Assembly: GCA_013399305.1 (NCBI GenBank)
Contig: VXAI01000157.1
Location: forward strand, 1,849,915 to 1,913,914
Source: Rostratula benghalensis
Taxonomy: Eukaryota; Chordata; Aves; Charadriiformes; Rostratulidae
Direction of reading: 5' to 3'
Length of the DNA stretch: 64,000 nt
In this document: positions 46,701 through 58,783 of the stretch, piece after piece
Position numbering within the stretch: the first letter of the stretch is position 1
Layout of the letters: every line of letters starts with the position of its first letter
The notes under the pieces: generated by a model
Seen by the model: only the letters and a program-made list of their open reading frames with translations
Databases searched by the model: none
Told to the model about the DNA's origin: nothing
Program-made: the position numbers and the translations under genes

Positions 46701-49035
46701 GCAGTGCATTTACAACGTAAGTACAGGTACTGCATTATCTTGTATCAAGAAGATTAAGAGGGAAGAAGTAATCGAATACGTCTCCAACTTCCCTTCAGTT
46801 GTGAAACAGCACCCTTTCATACCTTGCATATGTAGATTTCCAGTCCTTGCAAGAAACAGAAAATGAACATTTTATTCACAGCAGGTCTGCTGGGCCTTTT
46901 ACTAGACATAGAAGCAGAAACTCTATAGTGAGCAATCAACCTCTTACCAATAGTTGCCAGGGGTCATTGACAAGAATTGCTGCAAAAACCATTTAATGTG
47001 CACAAAAAGTCATAAAATTCCCATCATGCTTGATGCTGACTGTGTTTTATTTGAATAACCTTAGATGACATATTGAATTCTAGAGCCTGTATATTTGATT
47101 TGAAATAATGAGTCCAGCAGTTCCTGAATTAGGAAAACAGGCAGTTTACTGAAATTTGATTTTCTTATTATTGCTTGGAGCAGTAATCATATGAAGGACA
47201 AGAAATGCAAAAGAAAGCCTCAGGTCTGAATAAAACTAGGAACTTGCACTTAATACCACTGTTCTTGAAATAATTACACGTCCAGATTTAGTTATATGCT
47301 AATGGCTAGTCAGATATTTAAGCATCCATTTCTACATACACCAATAGGATTTGCATTCGCAGTTTTGCAACTATGAATAGAATTTTAGCTCTGTACTGGT
47401 GGGAACTTTCTCCCCTGCGAATAGCAATCCTACCTTTTAAAAGCTGTGATTGAAAGCATTGACTTAAAAATAAGAACTATTCCCACTTAATATTTAGAAA
47501 TTGCTTCTCTTTTGTGCCATTTTCAATAGAAATATTGTGGTTTAGGTCATCTGGGACTCTAACATTCCCAATTCTTTTACAAGGACTTTTTTAAAGCTAC
47601 TGTGATACCATGTCTGGTCTACCATTTCTCACTGAACCCTTTTGGAACACCTGCATACTTGTAACAATAACTACGCAATCTAATCTATGTTTTTGGCAGA
47701 TAATTTGAAATTTATTTTGGAATGCATTTTTGCACATTTCTCTTTACTTATTTACAATTACAGTAAAGCATTTCGTGTTCCACAGAAGCGTATGGTATGC
47801 TTGGATAACTGTTGACACTGGAGGACATAATCTGAAAATGCAAGACAAATACACTAGTATTTCTTTAATTATCCAGAGTGAGTGTGTCTACAAATAAGAT
47901 TACAACACTGGTATGTGTGTGCGTTAAATGTCCAAGAAGCCATCAGCTTGTTTCTTCCATACCTAAATATATAAACCATTTCTTGTGAAACTCGAGCACT
48001 GTTTTGCATAAACCTGAGAACTCCATGATTTTAATTAACCTATTCTTTTTAGAATAGTAAACAAAGAGACCTGTAGAAACATATTTAAGAAAAAGTTAAA
48101 AGAAGCAAAAAATTCAATAAAAACAAGTAGTATCCTATAAGTTTAATATGAATTTATAATAAAATCAGAAACTTCACAGTAATCGGCCATGGGCCTAACA
48201 CTAAACAGGACAAAGTTAAGAACTTAGGGCAGATTTCTGTAATACTGGATGGTTTATCTATTATTATGAATGATAAACCTTCCAACACTGCCACTTCAGG
48301 GATTTCAATATTCCAGTACTCAATACACAGAATAGAAAGTGGTTTCGACTTGATGAGAATTAATTTATTTGCTGTGGGAAAAATACGTAGTATTCATCTT
48401 TCTAGTGGCTTAAAGTACTTGGAAAAATAGCTAGAGCTCCAGAAGTAAACAAATTACATCACAAAAGGGTAAGTTCTGATTCATATTTTTCCTAGTGTTC
48501 ATATCATCTCAAGAGATTTTAATTTCACACTGTTTTCAGACTGTGTAGAACGAAACCATGGAAAACAGTTGTAAAGTACAAATATCTTATTGACTCATGT
48601 ATACTCTCTTAGATTTCCAGTACAACATACATGGCCAGTAGCAGCACTAATCATGAAAGAAACCTTTCCATGTTCTTCACCCCAAAATGCATGAAAAGCT
48701 GCATACCAGAAATTACACTTGATGAAAAGATACTTCAGTGTCCAAGATTACCCATCTTCTAATCTCTCTAATAATGAGCACAAACTACCCCACTTTAGCA
48801 GATGCTTTTGGATTTGTGTCCAATGCTTCGTGTCATGTAAGCATTGGGAAGAATAGCTGCAGCCATCGAGTTCAAACTTCCCTTATGTCTCAAGGAAGGG
48901 TTCTCTGACTCATTGTGGGGAATACTCTGAAAACAAGAGCTCACCGGTCAAGAGGTAGGTGGTATATTAAGAAATATTTAGAAAGATAAACCAATAAAGA
49001 AAATAAAATTATGCACCTACATCTTGAATTCTGTG
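40701..49035. other. Single-copy AT-rich DNA, no gene seen
   Basis: This 8.3-kb stretch has no recognised transposon, microsatellite of note or exon. Frames are all under 95 codons. Sequence near 46970-47160 is dense and non-repetitive, with a 'gtcataaaa' CDX/HOX-like core, and might be conserved. An A/C-rich patch lies at 46196-46215. Confidence 0.5.
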
Positions 49036-49870
49036 AACGGTATCACAAAATCACAGACTATCAGGGATTGGAAGGGACCTTGAAAGCTCATCCAGTCCAA
49101 TCCCCCTGCCAGAGCAGGAACACAGATCAGGCCACACGGGAATGCGTCCAGGCGGGTTTTGAACATCTCCAGAGAAGGAGACTCCACAACCTCTCTGAGC
49201 AGCCTCTTCCAGTGCTCTGGCACCCTCACCGTGAGGAAGTTTTTCCTCATATTTAAATGGAACCTCCTACGTTCCAGCTTGCGCCCATTTCCCCTTGTCT
49301 TATCATTGCCTGTCACTGAGAAGAGCCTGGCTCCATCCTCCTGACACTCACCCTTTACATATTTATAAACATTCATGAGGTCACCCCTCAGTCTCCTCTT
49401 CTCCAAGATAAAGAGACCCAGCTCCCTCAGCCTTTCCTCATATGGGAGATGCTCTACTCCCTCAATCATCTTTGTAGCCCTACCATGGACTCCCTCAAGC
49501 AGTTCCCTGTCCCTCTGGAACTGAGGGGCCCAGAACTCGACACAATATTCCAGATGGGGTCTCACTAGGGAAGAATAGAGGGGGAGGAGGACCTCTCTGG
49601 ACCTACTGACCCCCCCCCTCTTCTAATACACCTCAGGATGCCATTGGCCTTCCTGGCCACCAGGACAGTGCTGGCTCATGGTCATCCTGCTGTCTACCAG
49701 GACCGCCAGGTCCCTTTCCCCATCACTGCTCTCCAACAAGTCAGGTCCCAACCTGTACTGGTACCTGCAGTTGTTCTTGCCCAGATGCAAGACTCTACAC
49801 TTGCCTTTCTTAAATTTCATTAAATTTCTCCCCACTCAGCTCTCTAGTCACTCCAACTCAGAAAGTAAAT
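49036..49870 (-). mobile_element. CR1 LINE 3' part, reverse orientation, 0.83 kb
   Basis: The plus strand starts with the complement of the 3' end ('cacaaaatcacagactatcagggattggaagggacc') and continues through the 3' untranslated region into about 230 codons of ORF2 C-terminus. The element is 5'-truncated near 49870, where similarity stops. It is one of the better-preserved CR1s here. Confidence 0.93.
49120..49835 (-). pseudogene. CR1 ORF2 C-terminal fragment with frameshift
   Basis: Going down the minus strand: 'FKKGKCRVLHLG' near 49800, 'ERDLAVLVDSRMTMSQHC' near 49690, a break, then '[14 protein letters not shown]' near 49550, '[16 protein letters not shown]' and '[20 protein letters not shown]' near 49430, ending past '[15 protein letters not shown]'. 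These are the conserved C-terminal blocks of CR1 ORF2 downstream of the RT core. The frame is lost around 49600-49670, including the C9 run (minus-strand G9) at about 49610, a likely slippage site. The RT core and endonuclease are missing, so it is not functional. Confidence 0.88.
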
Positions 49871-52800
49871 AATAGAAATAGAAAAGTTATGTATAAGGTG
49901 ACAAAGGTGATTAGCAATATGGAACACCTTACAGCAAATGAAAAATTTAGATAGGGATGTTTCATCTCAGAAAATAGAGAAGTGGTATGATCAAAGTGTA
50001 TAGATTCATAACGGGTACAGAGAAATTGAATATGTCTGTCATATCTGTCATAATACTATTTTTACTTAACTTAGTCTTTCTGCTTGATGAACTCATTGCT
50101 CACCTAAACTTTGGGACTGAATTTTGCTTGTTTTAGCCTTGTATGCTTTTCTGTTACCAGTTACCATCATCTACCTTTGCTTACAGTCAAGATAGTCATT
50201 CTGTCAAATTTTGAGTGGGCCCCATAGTTTAGTCTTGCACTAGTGTAGGAGCCACTTCAATGCAGTGGAACTCACAGACTCTAATCATAAAGGTATGCAT
50301 ATTTGAAAAGAAAGAGGTTTTGCAAAATTGTGTACTCTCAAATCAGGAGTATTCCTATGCTGCCATGTTTTTCCAATTTTTAACTACCTTAAATAAATAT
50401 AATTTTAACTACTTTTCCTGGTTTGTTATCAGCAGGCTGATATATTCTCCTAAAGCCTTTTTTAATAATTTCTCTCTAGCTAAATTACATTCATTAAATA
50501 GCCTAATTCCTCTGCATAATTCAACATCATCACCCCTTCAAAACAAGATCACTCAATGTGTAAATAGTTGTATATTGCCTGTCACAGGTGGTTGGTTTTT
50601 TTATCCTAGCTCTCTGTCAACATTGTCTTACACTTGTTCTATACCTCAAAGGGTCTTTAATTGACTGATTAAAAGTGTAGTAACTTCAGTGAGAAAGACT
50701 AATAACACAAGATCCTCCCAGCGAAAAAGTCTATTTGGTGCTTAGACCAGCTCCATTGTAGCCAGTAGAGGGAAGAAAAAATATAAAAGACAGATAGTGC
50801 AGTCTCAAACTTCACACAGTCTGATCTGAACACTGAATTATTGTTAAATCAGGTGTCTCCAGTGGGACAGGCAGAACTCTGAAACAAAAAGCTGCAATAC
50901 ATACTGGGAGAAATTCTGGGAAGAGATTGGTGCTCCCCAAAATAAAGTCTGTAAAAATTAGTGTGCCAAAGGGTTTGAGACAGATGTCCTTGTCCCTTGC
51001 ACTTCCTCTTCATTAGCTGTGGCAATTTCCAACCCAGGTAGTGTCTCCTTTCACAGCTGTGCTGAACAACAGACACAGGAACACTAATAACCTACCATAG
51101 TGGTGCCAATCTAAAAGTTTTTCAGTGGTCAGACATCTCTTGCCATTAACTGGCGTAATTAGATGAACTCAAACATTATTTCTCCAACGGAAGTTTGTAT
51201 TCTCTAGATATATTAAGCTACCTTCTTAAATCAATTTATTCTTTCAAATTACTTTTTATTCTCACAAATCTCCTTTAAATTATTTTTCTGCCGCTGAAGG
51301 TGAGTTTACCTCCTCCCTGTCACCTTTAATTGACAACACTCTTCACCAAATTACTGTCAAGATTTTTAAACTAAATTTTAACTTTAATTCTTGTCCTATC
51401 ATTCCTCACTAGACCCACAATATTTTGGAAGTTCTCATTAACTTTTATGCAAGTCAGACTGCAAAGCATGTTCTAGTGTTCATACTCAAGCAAATCTAAA
51501 TCAGTTGTTTCATCATACTTTACCAATGAAATACAGAAATCCAACTATATTCACTGAGTTCATTTCATCCCCTAATTTAGTAATTACATAAAAAGGGGAG
51601 ATTGTCTGCTAAGTTCTGTTCTTTGTTATCAAGGTTAGTGACATAAAGACTTGGTATTGTTTCCTATTGTTTGTAATAAGTTATTTTCCTTATTAAAACA
51701 AACATTTGTTATACATTTCAGGAAACTCTCCAGCCATACCATCTATATCTAAATGATCCTTTATTTCTATTATTAGCTTTTTATTATAAAAACATTCTAA
51801 AAATACTCAGCTTCCTCTAAACTTGTGTCAGCCTATACAATAAAAGGATAAGGTGAAGGGCTTTTAGCAGAAGATAAAAAATTAATGTTCATAGAGTCTC
51901 TTGTTAAATGCTTGTGGATGCTTTTTGCTACTATTTCTTCTACATTAAATATGAATTACTGCTCTTTAAATGATGGCGGTTAGGAAATCAGAGGAACTTA
52001 GTTTTACTCTGCTTCTTCATATCCACAGACAGTGTAAATCTATTGTAAAGCTGATTTAAGAAGGTAATTTGGAAAAGTAAATCTGTGATGATTTGATCCT
52101 TTAAATCCTTGTATGCTATGTAATTAGAAACACGTTGCACTAAATCCAGGAAAAGCTTTTTCTGAACACAGCTAGAAGATATATTTTTCCAGTCTGAAGA
52201 AGCTGGGTGCAAGAGAAATAGTTGGGCATTGGTCTGACCTGCTCTGATTTGCTTTCAAGTAATTTGATTTGATCTGTTGACACTCTACATGCTCTCCCAG
52301 GAGAAAAAAAATACTTGAAAAGGCACAGCCCAAAGAGGCAGAAACTTACAATTTTTAGGGCAGATGATTTCATTATGGGAACATACTAGGAGAGTCAGGT
52401 TTGCTGGTCATCTGCAATAATACCTTGATATAACCTAAAAACTACATATAATTCAACACCTTGTACATGATCTGTTCCATAAGACCTGTCACCAAATTGA
52501 AGCAGTAGACTCTATTATTATTTATAACTATTGGGAAACAAGCTGTTGGTAAATATTTATTTTCCAGTGGTAACTGCCCCATCAAATATGTCTGATGTAT
52601 TAAAAGACAGTTTCTTAGACCTCAGGCACCTGCATTACTGTCAGTTTTCATGGCAACTATGAGTTCCTCATTAATGTTGTATTTAAGCATAATTCATAAT
52701 ACAGTACTAGGTCATAGTTTTCCCGAGTTGCATTGCATATGAAGAGGCATAATTAAAGAATACTTTTAGATTGTTTTACACTTTGTACTCTTCTAAAGAT

Positions 52801-55154
52801 AAATCCTTTAGACAAGTCTGTCATTTTCCAATTTTTCCTTGGTAGAAGTGAAATTAATGCATATGTCAATCATTTCATTTTGGGACCTGTAACACAATAA
52901 CATAGTATCCAACATGACATCAGAGCTGATGGAAGGGAAAGTATCATGCTATATTGACATTATTTTAAACATTCCTTGCTCTCAACAAAGTGACATAAAA
53001 TGATTTACCTTCCATTTGCCTGTAAAGGGGAAATTGACTTTTGAGGCACAGTATACTAACAAGCAATAACTCTTTCTAGCTGCATGCCAGCTTGAACATT
53101 CCAAAAATAGCTCTCTTCTTGGTTTATTTATGCAAAAAATTTGCGTGAGTGTTAGCCAAGAATAGAATATTCTGGTAGGTACTTCACTTTGGTTTAATAA
53201 GAAAAAAAAATGGGGTTTTTTCTGCACAAAAACATTTTTCATTTTGTTTAGAATAGGCAGAAGCTAAGGCATATTTCTGGCAGTATTTTCAGGAACCTCA
53301 CTTTAAAAAATTAAAATTGTAACCTACGGTGTTCAGTTCTGTATAAGAAAGTAGGAGAAAGTGATTGGTTGGAACTCAGGAAGAAAACATCACAGTAATT
53401 AAACTCCGATGCAGCTGATTTATCAGGAGCAATTAAAACATCTTTATATAGACAGCTTTGAGAAACACTAACCAAAGGAAGGAATGAAACTTCCTAATTT
53501 TAGGACTCCTCCAGAGTGAGGTATTCAAATATAATTAATACAAAGAAGGCAATAGAAGCAAAATTATACAGTACATAAAATTTCTTCAGACTGATGTGTA
53601 CATGGAATTGGCTGTCTGTGATGGAGTAAGTATCACCTGAGCAATTTACTATTGACCAGATATTTAGGACTGTAGATTTGGAAGCTATTTAGGAACAAAC
53701 TAAATGTTTAAAACAATACAGCAGAGAAAAAAAGTTTTTCTGAAGTGGCTGTGTAGCTCTGAAATTCTCCTCAGCTTGCTTTCCTGATGACTTCTAGCTC
53801 ACGTTTCTAAATTCTTCTTTTCTCTTCAGGCTTTTGAAAATGAGAACTTGAAAGATAGGAAAATCATGAAAAGGAGAAAGAAATATAATGCTTTTTCACT
53901 TGTCTGTAATATTGGTTCCATATTTCAGTTTTACACTCTAGTTCTCTTTGAGATACTAATTTTATTCTATTATTAAATTAGGAGAAGGACGCTAATAATA
54001 AAAGTTCTCAAGATGAAATTATACCAAGTTAAATTCAGAGACTTTGGTTTTAACTTCAGAAGAAACACTTTTTTTTTTTTCTGAAACTCATTTTAACGCA
54101 CATGTAAAAATGGAAATGTAATGTAGGTGTAATCCTATACTACTAGTAAAACAGACTAAATTTCCTCAAGCTAATGACAATTTACATACAACAGCTAATC
54201 AAACACTCTGTTAGAAAAACTGTGAGGGTTTTTTCTCCCCTTAATATTTATGTTTAACTCACTAACATTATAATTATGTATTGCAAAAGTCTCAGCTAAA
54301 ATGCTTTGTTGAAATGACTCTCAGATGAGTTATTCTATAAGCAGTTGAGAGCCACGCTGCAAAGGGACATTTTAAGTTTTATTTTATGAACAGTGTAGGA
54401 TATGTAATACAATGTCAAATTACCTACCAACCAACACAATATCCTTTCTCCCACAGTAGTCAGGAACTGCTGTTTAGGATAAAGGGAGTAACTCATGCCA
54501 GACAACCCAGCATAATTGTTTTCTGTACTAGGGGAAAAAATTTCCTGAGAGATTTTAGGAAAATTAACTTATGTTTCTGAGTCATGAAATGCGGGTATTT
54601 CTATCTCAGGCCTTGATCCAGAAAATCATTTAAACATGAGCTTGACTTTTACCATGCTCTTCACTGCTTTGCTGGATTGGGGCCCTGAAAGACATAACTA
54701 CAGATCTTAGTCATCTGATGAAAACAGCACTTCTAATTGCTGTATTAGTCAATGTTTTCTATTTTTGTGAAGGGCACAGCAAGAAATTTATGTCAGTCAC
54801 ACAAATATGTGCCTTTGTTATTATGCTTTGGTTTGGTTTTTTTAGGTGTCCTTTTTATGCTATAATTTAAAAAAAAAAACTGTTTTCAGATTCAATAGCA
54901 ATCTTTAGTGCTATTACTCATTAATTGCTTTAATGCAACACATGCCTATAAATCTAGCCTCTATCAAGCTGTAAACTTTTAACTCTGAATTATTGACTTT
55001 AACATTGTATAGTGTTAATGGTGTACTTATATAGAATCTGAGTATTATGTAAGTGAGAAAAATCAGAACAGGTGGGAACTTTACTTTTTTAGACACAAAG
55101 TTACTCAATGTTAGAAAGAAAAGAAAATAAGCACATCTTGTACAATATATAGGT
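49871..55154. other. Single-copy AT-rich DNA, no gene seen
   Basis: No transposon or exon recognised. The longest frame (134 codons, plus strand, 50260-50664) is low in recognisable features. Sequence at 52580-52770 looks like a conserved non-coding element (see findings). Confidence 0.5.
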
Positions 55155-55465
55155 AAAATGAAGTATCTGAAGGGTGGTTTGAAAGAGGATGGAACTGGAC
55201 TCTTTTCAGTGGTTCCCAGTCACAGGATGAGGGGCAATGGGCATAAGCTGAAACAAAGGAAGTTCCATTCATATATGAGGAAAAAAATTTTTATGGTGAG
55301 GGAGACAGAGCACTGGAACTGGCTGCTCAGGGAGGTTGTCGAGTCCCCTTCTCCACCTGGATGCAGTCCTGAGTGATGTGCTCTGGGAAATCCTGCTTTA
55401 GCAGGGAAGTTGGACTATAGATGATCTCTAGAAGTCCCTTCCAACTATGACTATTCCATGGTTCA
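55155..55465 (+). mobile_element. CR1 LINE 3' end with short ORF2 remnant
   Basis: An open frame from 55158 carries the C-terminal CR1 pattern 'KYLKGGLKEDGTGLFSV', 'HKLKQRKFHSYMRKK', '[16 protein letters not shown]', then loses the last residues through a small deletion. The 3' region has 'gaaatcctgctttagcaggg', 'gttggactatagatgatctct' and 'agtcccttccaac', and a decayed tail at 55450-55462. The 3' region matches the subfamily at 481-574 and 719-1005. Confidence 0.9.
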
Positions 55466-56282
55466 CATGTATCTTTTACTATATATTTCATCACACTTTC
55501 TGCTTCAGAATAAGAAAACAGTGTATTGGAAATGTTTGTCCAGACTTTCGCTATGTAGAACATTATGTTTTACTCAATGAGGGTTGCTGACTCCAGGAAA
55601 CATACAAGAGGAGGCATGCTTTCTACAGTGCTTTATGAAAGTGAAGTTAGTGAGCAGGTATGCAAGGCTCTGTTTAAACCTAACTATATAAAACTTCTTA
55701 GAAAAATCTAAAACCACACAACATTTTGTCTTAATGCTTGTCTAAATCTTGGGAGTGATGTTTTCAAAGCCAGGAACATTCTTCTGTGATTTAACAGTTT
55801 TAGTACCTAATTTGGTTTTCTGCCTCCTGCTGCTTCTCATTGCTCTCCAGACTCTTGCCTTATTTTACTTCTCTCAAGGGCTTTGCCTAATTTTACTTCT
55901 GAACTGCATTGCCTAGAAACAATCTGTGTAGTTAGATAGTGCTTTTCTGGTTTCCTCAATCAGCTGAGCTACTCACATAAAACGAAAGAGACTACAGAAG
56001 CCACCGTGATTCATGCCAAGGCAAGAAAAAAAAAAAAGTGTGCAGCTCTCTATGGCTCTAAAAGCAGTCCTAGATATATATACTGAGCAGTTGTTGTCTC
56101 TCTACAAGCTTATGTGAATAATATTTTGACCGTAGTTTTTTCTTGAGTCAACACAATGATGTATGGGCTGGGAATTATTTATCATTTCTTACTGCATCCT
56201 GGAACTGATTTGATATTAAGTACATTGATTTTGTTTATTTGCTATTTAACAAGAGAAATGTAGGAGGAGCCCAGGGTCTGAG

Positions 56283-56315
56283 AAAGATCAAAGATGAACA
56301 GACTCCTAGAGGCTA
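56283..56315 (+). repeat. Dispersed direct repeat, copy A
   Basis: Thirty-three bases, starting AAAGATCAAAGATGAACA and ending ACTCCTAGAGGCTA, recur at 57492-57525 with two substitutions and one inserted base. Flanks do not align clearly. The repeat family is unknown to me. Confidence 0.75.
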
Positions 56316-56718
56316 TTTTGTCATGTCTAATCTTTTGATTTAGACACCCAAGGAGCCGTTACATTTTCTTTTACTTGACAGTATTTTGTATCTCTTCTTC
56401 ATCGCATTATAGTCGAATATGTCCCAAGGGGAACCATTCGCTGGGATCTGAGGGTGTATTCTGTGATGTCCTTCCTTTCCTAAGCCTCCAGTGAATACAT
56501 TGCATGATTGGAACCTGAATAATGAGTAAGGACAGGAGATATAGGCCACAACACTGTTAAATCCTTTTTAATTGTATGGCTCAGAAAATAACTAGATTGT
56601 AATCTATTTTACATTGTATTAAGGTCCTATCTACCTGGAGTAGAATGTTTCAGAAACAAAAATCCCCTGCCAATCCACCGCCAAAGATGGAGGTGATTGA
56701 CAGAAGCATTGTGAAAAT

Positions 56719-56781
56719 AGTATATTTGTATATGTATATATACAAACATATACATACATATATGTGTATATATGCATGAAT
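56719..56781. repeat. TA/TATG/TACA-rich tract
   Basis: Alternating pyrimidine-purine, AT-rich sequence with short internal inverted repeats such as TTGTATAT/ATATACAA. Typical of an impure (TA)n or (TATG)n microsatellite able to extrude hairpins. Confidence 0.75.
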
Positions 56782-56814
56782 GTAGGACAAGAGCAGTTGC
56801 ACTGTCAAGTAAAA

Positions 56815-57030
56815 AATGAATTGTGAGGTGAGGGTAACAGAACACTGGAAGGGGCTGCCCAGAGAGGTTGTGGAGTCTCCTTCTCTGGAGACATTCAAAA
56901 CCCGTCTGGACGAGTTCCTGTGTGGCCTGATCTAGGTGTTCCTGCTCTGGCAGGGGGATTGGACTGGATGATCTTTCAAGGTCCCTTCCAATCCCTGATA
57001 GTCTGTGATTTTGTGATTCTGTGAATTCTT
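56815..57030 (+). mobile_element. CR1 LINE 3' end, forward
   Basis: This begins at 'gtgagggtaacagaacactggaa' (ORF2 C-terminal codons), continues through 'gagaggttgtggagtctccttctctggagacattc', and ends with 'ggattggactggatgatc', 'aaggtcccttccaatcc' and a tail at 57000-57030 of 'gtgattttgtgattctgtga'. Same 3' subfamily pattern as the copy at 49036 in the opposite orientation. Only about 215 bases long. Confidence 0.9.
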
Positions 57031-57491
57031 CATGTTTCAAGGTAAAGGACTTGTAGATGTGGAAGTCTACTTTTAGGAGCGGTAAGTGCATCTTTGGTCT
57101 GCTGTCCATTTTTCCTGGTCTTCAGAGTCCGTGTGTCCAACTTAAGGGAGCAGTAAAAACCAAGATTTACAAAGTAAACTTTCCTGAGAAATGCAGTGCT
57201 ATTTCAGGATAAAAGTATGCTGATGTCTTATGTAGAAAAAATAGCAACCTGACAAAAAAGCTAGAAGATACTTATGGGAAGCAGAAGTATCTGAAGAGAA
57301 GTGGCCCGCGGGAGAATATTACTTACCTGTTGTCCTCTTGCAGTCACAAAGGAGGAAATAGATTGTCAGATGTCCTGGTCCCTAACTAAATACAAAGCTC
57401 ACAATTTGCACAAAAGACAAAATGACCCTGTGGTTCATGTAGAGAAGTCTAAAGTAATAGCAGTATTGCCACTGCCTGCTCACTCTTCAAC

Positions 57492-57525
57492 AAAGATCAA
57501 AAGACGAACATACTCCTAGAGGCTA
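57492..57525 (+). repeat. Dispersed direct repeat, copy B
   Basis: The 34-base partner of 56283-56315, sharing an exact 14-base core ACTCCTAGAGGCTA and the AAAGATCAAA start. It lies about 1.2 kb downstream in the same orientation, on the other side of the CR1 at 56815-57030. Confidence 0.75.
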
Positions 57526-58751
57526 CACTACACATAGCAGTGACTATGTACATGACCAACATGTACTATGTTTCTAAGCAGAAGAGAAAGCTGTAGGTAA
57601 AGAGTTTGTTTTTCTCCACATGATGTTGTTGACATATCATGTGATACACTTAAAAGAAATTGTTCCTTGTGCCAAATGTTTTCCCTCTTTCAAAACAAAA
57701 ATTTATCCTAGCAGAAGGTTTCCTTCTCAGTTTTCCGTCTCAAATATACAATGTTTTCAAACAAGTCAACACAATGATCACTTCCTAATAAAAATGGTAC
57801 GTATGTGGGCTCCTCTTTATTCCTCCCATTCACCAGCTGGAATCTTTGCCAAGATCTTTTAGTACCTGCCAAGGGTATACTTTGTGGGTTCTCCTTTCCT
57901 ACACTGCAATCAACTGTTTTTGAAGCATACAGTGAAAGAGATCCAAGTGACTAGTTTGATCACAGCCCATAACAATGTAGATACATATATTTTACTAAAT
58001 TATTTCAAACTGCAAGCAATCTAGATCTTTCTGTCTAAAAATTGACAATTTATTAGATTTTTACAATACTTGTGGTTCTTTGATTAAGTTTTCCAGTGGG
58101 ATTGCTTAAGCTTAATGTATTAAAGTCTATTTTATGTAGATACTCCCAATATGTCACTTTCACAAATATTTTTGCCAGTGATCTATCTCATATAGAAAAC
58201 GTTGTAACAGTCAGGCAAAGGGCACTAAACAATCACACTTTTAAACACTTGATGAAAAATCACAGTGGTACTTGTTGCATTTTTCCAGATTGTTTTACAC
58301 TAAAGTCTTCACAGTATCTGGAGTCTGGCATGGTTTCAAGAACAAAAAATATTTTCTACTCACAAACGAGTTCATTCATTTCAATGCAGCCCTTCTTGCC
58401 AGAATTTAAGGGGAAAAATAATCATGGTTTAGTTTAAGGACTGTAAGTGACGCTACTTCATCTCTTTAAAAATGCTTAAATTAAACTTGTGGTTAAAATC
58501 CACTGAATATGTATTAAATGTCAATTAAAAAGTGTTTTATTTAACATATTTTAAACAGTAAAAGAAACCATATGTCAGAGAAAACATGTTCATTAAACAA
58601 TAATAGGACTACAGAAGAATATTTCTTACTATTGAAATGAAATATCTGAATAATTATTTTAACAGCATGTTTAAAAAAATGGGTTTTATCTTATTCTTGG
58701 ACAAAAGCACTTTCACTTTTGCAATAAAATTTGTATTTGTGACTATTTGTT

Positions 58752-58783
58752 CCTTGTAATACAGATACCTTGTAATACAGATT
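58752..58783 (+). repeat. 16-bp tandem duplication
   Basis: CCTTGTAATACAGATA at 58752-58767 is followed immediately by a copy differing only in the last base. A simple recent tandem duplication. Confidence 0.9.

Larger units (their letters stand above)
55466..56814. other. Single-copy DNA with a dispersed-repeat copy and an AT microsatellite
   Basis: No gene seen. It contains the first copy of a 33-bp repeat (56283-56315) and the TATA/TATG-rich tract at 56719. Confidence 0.5.

Noticed and set aside
50260..50664. A 134-codon plus-strand frame
   Set aside because: No recognisable motif or family; similar in length to other chance frames.
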